Shown piece after piece: positions 1-7,673 of a stretch of DNA of 49,588 nt; the first letter of the stretch is position 1; every line of letters starts with the position of its first letter. The stretch is from the NCBI GenBank assembly GCA_023212695.1, contig JALCCG010000141.1:6982-56569 (forward strand), in the 5' to 3' direction. The translations under genes and the position numbers were made by a program. The notes under the pieces were generated by a model. It saw only the letters and a list, made by a program, of their open reading frames with translations. It ran no database searches and was not told the DNA's origin. This stretch comes from Sporisorium sorghi (taxonomy: Eukaryota; Basidiomycota; Ustilaginomycetes; Ustilaginales; Ustilaginaceae).

Positions 1-286
1 TCAACATCGCCAGATTTGGGTCCCGCGGACAAACCGTGCTCCCAAAATTTCGCCCCAGCAGACCGGGTTTCTGTCCCCCCCCCCCCCCCCCCCTCCTTCG
101 GACCCCGCCCCTTTTAGCAGGAATGTCCAGTCACTTCAAATACAGGTTGGAGGTACAGTATGTTTGTTGCCTTGCCATGCCTTGTCGCTCTCTTGTTCAT
201 TGAGCCAGTCAAGGGCGAGATGCAAATCCAAGCGAGTGGTTGCATATTCAGAAATCCCCCCCCCTTTTTTGGTCTTTTTATTTTTA
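1..286. other. Non-coding left edge with poly-C tract
   Basis: I see no gene here. The stretch has a 19-base cytosine run at 75-93 and a 9-base one at 256-264, both prone to slippage and assembly error. The only open frame (114-302, minus) is 62 codons, compositionally unremarkable and runs into the neighbouring transposon end, so I do not call it. The TA at 285-286 is the outer target-site copy of the element that follows. Confidence 0.6.
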
Positions 287-806
287 CAGTCGAACCTCTC
301 ATTTTGGCTCAATTCAAATAGTTAGAATTGAGCAAAAATGAGGGCCACAAAAATCACAATCTTATGACACACTTGAAAACATCAATCTAATAGAACAATG
401 GTAAGACATACTTGCTATACATCATATTGGAGCTGCTGGCTTGATGATATCAATGATTGCACCATGAGCTCCAAAAATCTGGTGTGAGAGACAACTTCTG
501 ACAAAGGTAAGATAAACAAGACTGGGGAAATTGGATAGGCATGGAATCTGAATAAAGAAGCCAGGAGACTAATGACAATTCCATCCAAGTAGGGTCTTTC
601 ATGAGACTCAATCATACCAAGAAATACCTCTTTTGCTTTAAAGTAGCCAGTATGCCTATTTAGTGCTGCAAATCTTCAACAGAAGCTTTCCCACAGTCAT
701 AGCACACCTGAGTGATGAGATACTGAATTTGCTGATACATTCAGCATGAGTGATGGTTCCAAGAATTTCAACTATTTGAATTGAGCCAAAATGAGAGGTT
801 CGACTG
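287..806. mobile_element. Short Tc1/mariner-like TIR element (MITE-like), element A
   Basis: A 520-bp element is bounded by perfect 37-bp terminal inverted repeats at 287-323 and 770-806, both starting CAGTCGAACC. It is flanked by TA at 285-286 and 807-808, as expected for TA target-site duplication by the Tc1/mariner/pogo superfamily. The interior is AT-rich, with only a 66-codon minus-strand frame (415-615) and no recognisable DDE transposase, so the copy is presumably non-autonomous. Bases 298-315 pair with 325-342 (17 of 18 positions), making a hairpin inside the left end. The TIRs and TAs are seen directly; the superfamily assignment is inferred from TIR and TSD form only. Confidence 0.85.
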
Positions 807-808
807 TA

Positions 809-2226
809 CAGTCAACTTGCACTAAACAAATATCGGCTGGGCGAGCAAGATTGTATTCAGTAAGCAAATTATCTACCTATCGAAAATGTTAAGTTGCGAA
901 AACCCCGGATTCCGGCCGCTCTACCGTGCGAGAAAATAATTTAAATAAAAAATGTTAGACCAGTGTGTTTTTTAATTTTCGAAATGTTAGACTATAAATT
1001 TGGTATACACCGCATTTGTATATGCATTACAAGCCGCATTTAAATTTTTGTTATGTCACGTGACTTATTCACTTTCGGGACCGACAAATCATATTCAATA
1101 TTTGGGAAACGGGTATAGTGAAAAATGTGGGAAAGTGAGTCATAGACCTGGCTGATGTTGTTGATTGGGGAGATCAGCAACTGTCTGGACTTAGCGGTTC
1201 CTGACAGTGGTTGTCAGTACCAATAATCCGGAGTATGAATTTGGAGTTAATTATCTCAGGCGCATATCACTGATATGATTTCAGTGGTGTAATAACACGG
1301 GGAGAAATAATTCCTTGTGAGCCTGGTCGATGACGATGGTCTGGTAGCTTGGACTTGTACAACTTACCAGATGTGAAACTATGTGGTTGAAGGTGCTGTA
1401 TTGGGATAATAGGCACCTATAACCAAGTTGATGGTAGAGGAAATCAGGTATAGATTCAATAAGTTCATCATCCGTCGATACTGTACATGATTGTCTTATA
1501 TATGTGATGGGTGAGCCTTCTAACTAGTGTTTCCAGCCTTTCCTCCTGTGTATTCCTTTTCTCCTCACTGCCTTTCCCATTGTTGGTACAGACAACCTGT
1601 GTTTGGTGCGGACAAAGTGTGTTCAGCACAATTTGCTCCAAGTGTCCCATGATTCTCCCCTTCCTGACTCGAGTTCCAGGTCCATCATTGGCTGCTGAGA
1701 ATGGCCACACCTGATTGGTCGATGGGCTTGTCCAATGATGAGGTTGATCATGCCAGGTCGGTGCCCATCCTTGGTATCATTTGGGTAGAGTCGTGCAATC
1801 GACTAACAATTGTGCAAGTCTGCATAGCCAATGAGTTGTCGGTGCCTATAAGCGCTTCTGCCTTGGGAACCTTGGCCTCTTGTTGTCGGGTCTGCTCAGA
1901 TCTCTTGGGCGAGGTCTGCCACCTCATTGGTCCAAGTGGTGAGCCAATGGCAGGTGAGTGGTGAATGTCAGAAGTGAGCATTGAGTGTTGGTTGTCAACC
2001 AATTGTATCCGTTCCATATGCCAAGCTTGCGTTGTCTGTTTGGAAAATGCATTGTCTGCACCAATGCCAAGTGCGTGGCGAGACAGGTTCCTGCTGAAAT
2101 GGTGAAGTGAAATTGCTTCGGATTTTCCAACAAAAAACGCCCGCCGCCCGATTTCGGAACTGAGTAATCGTATTCAATTAGTGAAATATTCACCTAACGA
2201 GGTATTTGTTTACTGCAAGTTGACTG
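809..2226. mobile_element. Longer Tc1/mariner-like TIR element, decayed, element B
   Basis: A 1,418-bp segment is bounded by 24-bp inverted repeats at 809-832 and 2203-2226 (23 of 24 positions match), both starting CAGTCAACTTGC. It is flanked by TA at 807-808 and 2227-2228. The left TA is also the right TA of element A, so the two elements abut. About 1.4 kb would fit a Tc1-sized element, but the longest frames inside are below 90 codons (1468-1710, 1748-2017, 1924-2193, all minus) and show no transposase motif that I recognise. It is either a decayed autonomous copy or a non-autonomous derivative. Bases 880-1110 are markedly AT-rich and include a CACGTG palindrome near 1055. Confidence 0.75.
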
Positions 2227-2228
2227 TA

Positions 2229-2648
2229 GCTGTCATTTCCCTCTGACGCGATCCAGCGGCACGAGGATGCGCGGCGTTCGCGTTTCAACCAACTCGTGTC
2301 ACGTGCCTCTGGGATTTCGCCAATTTGTTAGGTCGCCTGACCTCCTCTTGCGCCCGTCTTCACCTGCCTTCCTTTCCGTATTGCTTCATGGGCAAAGCGG
2401 ACGATACTATCGTGACAGACTCCGTGTTTTCAGGTGGAAGCTGTGACCAAGTGCTGAAGGCAGTGAGCAGGCCGTGTTGTAGAGGGGCAGACTTTTGACC
2501 AGACTTCTTCCTCGAGAAAAAAGAACACCCGAAATACAGGCTCCAAAAATCAACCGCTCATCACTAGACTTCATAGGCTCTCCTGGCGCAAGCCTGCAAA
2601 CCTACTGTAAGCTCGCGAGTGCAACGACTCTTGCATTACATCTCGCCT
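2229..2648. other. Intergenic: downstream of the CLIP gene
   Basis: This 420-bp stretch lies between the right end of element B and the stop codon of the minus-strand CLIP-170-like gene. It should contain that gene's 3'UTR and polyadenylation region. I see no gene. A CACGTG E-box-like palindrome occurs near 2300, without a downstream plus-strand gene to assign it to. Confidence 0.5.
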
Positions 2649-5600
2649 TCAAAAGATCTCAGCCGCGTAGGGACAGTCTTCGAACCGGTGCCCGACCTCG
2701 CCGCAGTCGTCGCACGGCTCCTGCTCGTCCTGCGCTCCCGATGTGCTCCCGTTGCCGTTGCCTGGCTTGTGCCCTGCCGAACTGGTGCGTTCCATCAGCG
2801 TGTCGCACTTGTCCAGCGTATGTCCGCGCTGCGAGCACAGTCCGCAGAAGTCGAGCTCCTCTTCTTCATCCGTCGCTTCCTTTCGCTCTGGCTGCTGCAC
2901 TGCCGCTCCTGCCAAACCGGAGGCTACACTGGCTCCGTTCCTTTCCGCCACCGTGTCCGCATGCGATGCTTTGGATCTCGACTGCAGAGTGCGAGCCGGA
3001 CTGCGCTCGTCCAGCTTCCTCGAAAGCCGCTCCACCTCGGCCACCAACTCCTCCTCGCGGAAGATGCGCGCTTCTACCAGCGCCTCGAGCTGCGACACCT
3101 CCTTCTGCAGCGAGTCGGCCGTATCGCGCCTCTCCATCTTGGTCGCCTCGAGCGTCGATCGCAGGTCAGCCAGCGTGCTCTCGCTGCTGTGCAGACGTGC
3201 TTCGCTGTCCGCCAGCTTCTCGGCCAAGTCAGACGTGGAGGCTGCATCCCCTGCGACGCTGCCGCCGCCGCTCGCCTCGAGCTGCTTTCGCAGCGACTCG
3301 ACCGTGAGCTCGAGAGCACGCGACTTGGTCTCGGCCTCTTGCGCACGAGCTTTGAGCTCGGACTCGAGCAGCTTGTGCTTGGCCTTGATCTCGGTGTTCT
3401 CGTCGCCCAGCTGACGCACCAGGTAGCTGAGTCCCGACATCTGATTCGCGGATGACGACGTTGCCGTCGAGACGTCGCTGGCTGCATAGGTGCCGTTGGA
3501 CGAGATGCGGTGCGAAGACTTGAGGTTGCTGCTGACACTGCTGTTCGAGGCGGCGGACAGACGGTGTGCATCCTTTTGCACCCCTGGCGACCCGAGGGAT
3601 GTTCTTGAAGCAGACCCTTCCTTCTCGGTGGCATCGAGGCGCAGTCGCAATTGACGGATCTCCGAGTCCTTGGCTTCGAGCTCTGCATCCGCCTGTTGCT
3701 TTTGCCGCTCGAGTTTGTCTTGGAGCTCCTGCTTCTCGCTCCGCCACTGTGCTTGACTCGCAGACACAGAGCCGCCCTCGTGACCCGCCTTGAGCGCGTT
3801 AAAGTTCTCGGCGTCGGCACGCAATCCCTCGAGCTCGGCTCGTTCGCGTTCGAGCGCTTGCTGGCTCTCCTGCAATGCGTGCCGCGTCTCTTCGAGAAGC
3901 ACGAGCTGCTCTTTGGCGGCCCTCTGCGCGCGATCGAGTTCGGCCTTGATGCGCTTGAGTTCATTTTTCAAGCTGGTCTCGACCTCGTGCGACTTGTCGC
4001 GCCTCTTCTGAGCATACTCCTTCTCCTTCTCGAGTGCCAGTGCGCCTTCCGAGATCTGGTCCTCGTACTTGTTGAGCTTGTCTTGCAGATGAGCCACTTG
4101 CTCTCGCAGCGCTTCGTTGTCGATGGCAGCGGCGGAGCCAGCCTCGAGAGCGTTGCGAGTGTGCGACGACGTCTGGGCAGCCTGCAACTCCTCGACACGA
4201 GCTTCAGCGTCTCGGATCGCCTCTTGCGCCTTGTCCTGGAGCAGCTGCATGTTGTCGAGCACTTCGGCGCGTTCGGCTTCGATCTCTTCGATCCTCTGCT
4301 CGTAGAGACTGATGGTCTCGCGGCCGGCATCCTTGAGCTCGTCGATCTGGTGCACCAGGTCGTCTCGAGCCGTCTGAGCCTGGTCTTCGATGCGCTTGAG
4401 CGAAGCTTTGAGACTGTCGATCTCGGCGTCCTTGAGCTTGAGCTGCGTCTCGAGTGCCTCCTCGGTCTCGCCACGCTGCTCGAGGGCCGACTGGTGTTCG
4501 ATGCGGTTCTTCATCTCAGTGACGAGTTGCTCGCTTGCTTCCAGCTTGAGCTGCAAGCTGTTCTGACGGCTTTCGGCTTCTTTGCGGAGACGGTCGTGGT
4601 CGTCGGCACTCTTGCTGAGCTGTTGCTGAGCCTCGGCGAGTTTGTCTTTGAGCTCCTTTTCGCGGTCCTCGATCTCTTTGCGTCGACGGATCTCGTCGTT
4701 GCGCTCGATGCGACGCTCCTCGTCCATCTCGGCTTGCCTGTCACGTGCTTCTGCTCGCATTTTGGCGCGTTCGGCCTCGAGGATGGCCTCGTTGGAGCGC
4801 GCCTCGGACATGCGTGCCTTTCTTGCTTCTTGTGCACGGCGCAGCTCCGTGTTCTGCTTCTCGAGCTCTGCTAGCTGTGAGCGGAGCTGCTCAAACTCGG
4901 CGACTTGCTCTTCGTACAGAGAGAGGGGGACGACGGCTTCGGCTACCGAGTCGTGGGTGAGGTCGGCGGGATCGAGGGCGCCTGCACGGCTCTCTGCCCT
5001 GGACTGGGAGCGAGAAGCGAGTTGAGCGGATTTGCGCGGCGTGAGGTCCATCAAGTCGAGCAGCATGCGGTTCTTTTCAAAGTTCGAGTCGGTCGTGGAG
5101 GAGCTGGGCTCTTGCTTGGAGATGGGCGAGCTTTCCTTATCGAAGGGGTCGTGGCCAAGTCGGCTGTTGGAGCGCAAAGAGAGTACGCTAGAAGGACGCT
5201 CGGCGCCGGCGCGCGCTTCTTTGCTTGGGCTGGGAGGCGGCGGCATGCTGGCGTCCGAGGTGGTGGGAAGGCCGCCGGGACGGGCAAACATGGAGGCACG
5301 ACCCTTTGTAGCTCGAGGCGTGGGGATGCCACCAAGACTCTGGCGCTTCTTGGCGAGGCCCGGTGTGCTCGGGACGACGCTGGACGCAGCACGCACACCA
5401 GCGAGCGACGACCTTGGTGTTCGAGCCGCCATCGACGGTGTAGTGGGCACCGCACTGCGGACGGGGCTCAACTGGGTCTGCTTTGCTACATCCTGATCGT
5501 CGCGTGTCGAGGGGGCAGCGGCGAGACTCTTGCGTGCGGTAAGTCGACTGGCGGGTCGCGAGGTAGCAAGCGCCGAGGTTGGTCTGCTGGCTGGTGTGAC

Positions 5601-6683
5601 GGAGGGAGGGCGCACACTGAGGCGGGACGAGGTGCATGAAGGTGTGGTGGAAGGCGGACGCGAGATGGTGCTGGCTCGTCTGCGCGAGGGTGTGATGGCG
5701 CCTGAGCGGTCGGGGACATCGGAGGCACGAGAGGAGGGCCTGTTGGACATTGACGAGGCTGGACGAGCTACGGCATCGGTAGGAGGAGCGTCATTGATGG
5801 CGACTACTTTGGAAGCAGGACAAAAGATGCCGTTCCCTGGAGCACAGGCAAAGTACTGTGTGCCCTGTACGCTACCATCGTTCTTTCCCTTGCCGACGCT
5901 GTCTTCCGTCAACTCGAGACCAGCGTAGAAACCAGGCTTGAACTGGACCGGGCCGAGGTGACGAAGGACACCTACGAGCTCTGAGCCTTCCATGCGAACG
6001 ACATCGCCGATCTCGAGGTCGCGTCCACGTCGAACATGTTGCTGTTGCAATTGCTGCTCGCGTGCGCGGAAGGCGGCGGTGGATGATGTATGAGAGGGTG
6101 TCCTGCTGATGGCCGATGGAGTGAAGCTGCTGCTGCTGCTGCGTGCATGAATGTCCGAGTATCGCTTTGGAGTGGCGACGGTTCGAGAAGTGCTTGCGAT
6201 CGATGCTGCTGTTGCTGCTGCTGCTGCTGCGCCAAAGGGACTTTTGCTGCGCACGAGTGAGCTGGATGAGCCCGGAGAGGTTTCCGAAGAAGCAGAGGGA
6301 GAAGCGTGCGATGACAGCGGTGTGGCTCTGGTGGGAGGCGTATCCGATCGAAGCGAAGAGTGTGACTTGCGTGATAGTAGAGAAGCGCGAGGCAGACGAC
6401 CCGCGGTCAGCAGAGGCGAGTTGTCATCGACGTCGCTGCTCTCTCTGGCGACGGGAGAAGAGGCGGACGAGGGTGAAACGTGAGAGAGGCGGTACTTTGC
6501 TGGATTGTTGTTCGAGATGGCTTCTGCCAGTGTCTGCTTCTTGAAACGAGTGTCGGGACTGTCCGCTCCTGGGCTGATGCTCGTGGGAGTTGCGAGCGAG
6601 ATTCGTCTTGATCCTCCCGACGGCGTCGGCAGGCCCGATCGCAGGTGCGAGCTGTTGGGCGTGGTCGGAATGCCCGACGACAT
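2649..6683 (-). CDS. CLIP-170-type microtubule plus-end protein (CAP-Gly, coiled coil, zinc knuckles)
   Basis: A single-exon 1,344-aa frame starting MSSGIPTT. The first 220 residues are basic and Ser/Pro/Thr-rich, like the microtubule-binding flanks of CLIPs. A single CAP-Gly domain lies at about 223-295 and contains the hallmark GKNDG followed by SVQG and YF. A Ser-rich linker is followed by a long coiled coil (about 585-1225, broken by a Ser-rich stretch near 1040-1090). The C-terminus has two CCHC-like knuckles, CGLCSQRGHTLDKC near 1281 and CDDCGEVGHRFEDC near 1325. This CAP-Gly, coiled coil, metal-knuckle order is that of CLIP-170, yeast Bik1 and fission yeast Tip1, which track growing microtubule ends and load dynein. 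In smuts this should matter for polar growth and nuclear migration (inference). It is divergent from LSB6 across 990 bp. Confidence 0.93.
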   Translation of the reverse strand: MSSGIPTTPNSSHLRSGLPTPSGGSRRISLATPTSISPGADSPDTRFKKQTLAEAISNNNPAKYRLSHVSPSSASSPVARESSDVDDNSPLLTAGRLPRASLLSRKSHSSLRSDTPPTRATPLSSHASPSASSETSPGSSSSLVRSKSPFGAAAAAATAASIASTSRTVATPKRYSDIHARSSSSSFTPSAISRTPSHTSSTAAFRAREQQLQQQHVRRGRDLEIGDVVRMEGSELVGVLRHLGPVQFKPGFYAGLELTEDSVGKGKNDGSVQGTQYFACAPGNGIFCPASKVVAINDAPPTDAVARPASSMSNRPSSRASDVPDRSGAITPSRRRASTISRPPSTTPSCTSSRLSVRPPSVTPASRPTSALATSRPASRLTARKSLAAAPSTRDDQDVAKQTQLSPVRSAVPTTPSMAARTPRSSLAGVRAASSVVPSTPGLAKKRQSLGGIPTPRATKGRASMFARPGGLPTTSDASMPPPPSPSKEARAGAERPSSVLSLRSNSRLGHDPFDKESSPISKQEPSSSTTDSNFEKNRMLLDLMDLTPRKSAQLASRSQSRAESRAGALDPADLTHDSVAEAVVPLSLYEEQVAEFEQLRSQLAELEKQNTELRRAQEARKARMSEARSNEAILEAERAKMRAEARDRQAEMDEERRIERNDEIRRRKEIEDREKELKDKLAEAQQQLSKSADDHDRLRKEAESRQNSLQLKLEASEQLVTEMKNRIEHQSALEQRGETEEALETQLKLKDAEIDSLKASLKRIEDQAQTARDDLVHQIDELKDAGRETISLYEQRIEEIEAERAEVLDNMQLLQDKAQEAIRDAEARVEELQAAQTSSHTRNALEAGSAAAIDNEALREQVAHLQDKLNKYEDQISEGALALEKEKEYAQKRRDKSHEVETSLKNELKRIKAELDRAQRAAKEQLVLLEETRHALQESQQALERERAELEGLRADAENFNALKAGHEGGSVSASQAQWRSEKQELQDKLERQKQQADAELEAKDSEIRQLRLRLDATEKEGSASRTSLGSPGVQKDAHRLSAASNSSVSSNLKSSHRISSNGTYAASDVSTATSSSANQMSGLSYLVRQLGDENTEIKAKHKLLESELKARAQEAETKSRALELTVESLRKQLEASGGGSVAGDAASTSDLAEKLADSEARLHSSESTLADLRSTLEATKMERRDTADSLQKEVSQLEALVEARIFREEELVAEVERLSRKLDERSPARTLQSRSKASHADTVAERNGASVASGLAGAAVQQPERKEATDEEEELDFCGLCSQRGHTLDKCDTLMERTSSAGHKPGNGNGSTSGAQDEQEPCDDCGEVGHRFEDCPYAAEIF

Positions 6684-7673
6684 GGTGTGTCGCGATTCAA
6701 AGAGGAGAGAGTGTGCAGCACAGACTGGCTTTGATGGTGGTGGAAGAGAGAGCTAGAGAGAGGGAGGGAGAGAGGCAACGATACTGTAGAAGACGCTTTC
6801 TTTCGAGTGTGTGTTGATTTTGGCAAGGCCGCGTGGTTGGTGCTCCTGTGTCCTTCTCAGCAGCCCACGCTAACGCTGCGGCCAGCTCCTGTGCATGTGT
6901 GTGTCTCTCTCGCTGGTGGGAACCCCAGTTTGAGTGTGTTTTTTGTTTTTGTTTTTGTTTTTCTATTTTTATGTTTTTGGGAAAAATAGAGTTGACTTGC
7001 CCCGACACTGGACTGGACAACAGCACTTGATCCAGAAGCAAGCAAGCACACACAGCATGCTCACTGTGACCAAGTGTCGATCTCGAGGTGTGTATAGAAG
7101 CGACGAGGAAGGTTTCCTGGATGATGTCGGCTATGCGTTCATCGAAAACAGCATTCAAGTCAGAGGTCCGAGAAGCAGCAGCAGCAGCTCATGCAAAGAC
7201 CCTGCTTTGCCTCGTCTACAGCCATTTTTCCGATCCCGAAAATCTGTTACGTTTTCGTCTTCTTCTCGCATGACCCTTTTTTTTAGCAGCCGCGAGCCTT
7301 GCGTGCATGCGTTGTGGAGAGAAGAGCGCGAAAAGAAACGTGTCCAGAAAGGCGATCCGAGCGTCTCTCTCTTCTGTCATGATGCAATCCAAGTCGAAGT
7401 CACACACTCGACTGCTGAGCGTGACAACACACACAAAAAAAAAAAAAAAAAAAAAAAAAAAACAAGAAGGCTGAGCTTTCCAAACGAGCCTTCGGTGTGT
7501 CGGACCCTTTTCTTGACTGTTGCAGCAAGTAAGCAGGCTGACCTCCGACCATCACCATCATCATCACCTGCTGTTGCTTCTGCTTATGTGGTTGGAGTCC
7601 AGCATGCCGATGCCAACGCTACGCTCTCGACACGATCTGGGTTGAAAGATCCCACTGGTTCGCGCCTTGAAAC
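6684..7673. promoter_or_regulatory. Divergent promoter region, CLIP gene / LSB6
   Basis: A 990-bp region between two divergently transcribed genes must hold both promoters. It contains a T-rich purine/pyrimidine stretch with repeated GTTTTT units at about 6938-6966 and a 28-base A run at 7435-7462, about 210 bp upstream of the LSB6 ATG. I see no TATA box that I would defend. The 347-codon frame (6934-7977) runs through the A tract and into LSB6 in another frame and is rejected as a gene. Confidence 0.6.

Noticed and set aside
415..615. 66-codon frame inside element A as a transposase remnant
   Set aside because: Too short and without any DDE, HTH or zinc motif I can recognise; AT-rich sequence gives such frames by chance.
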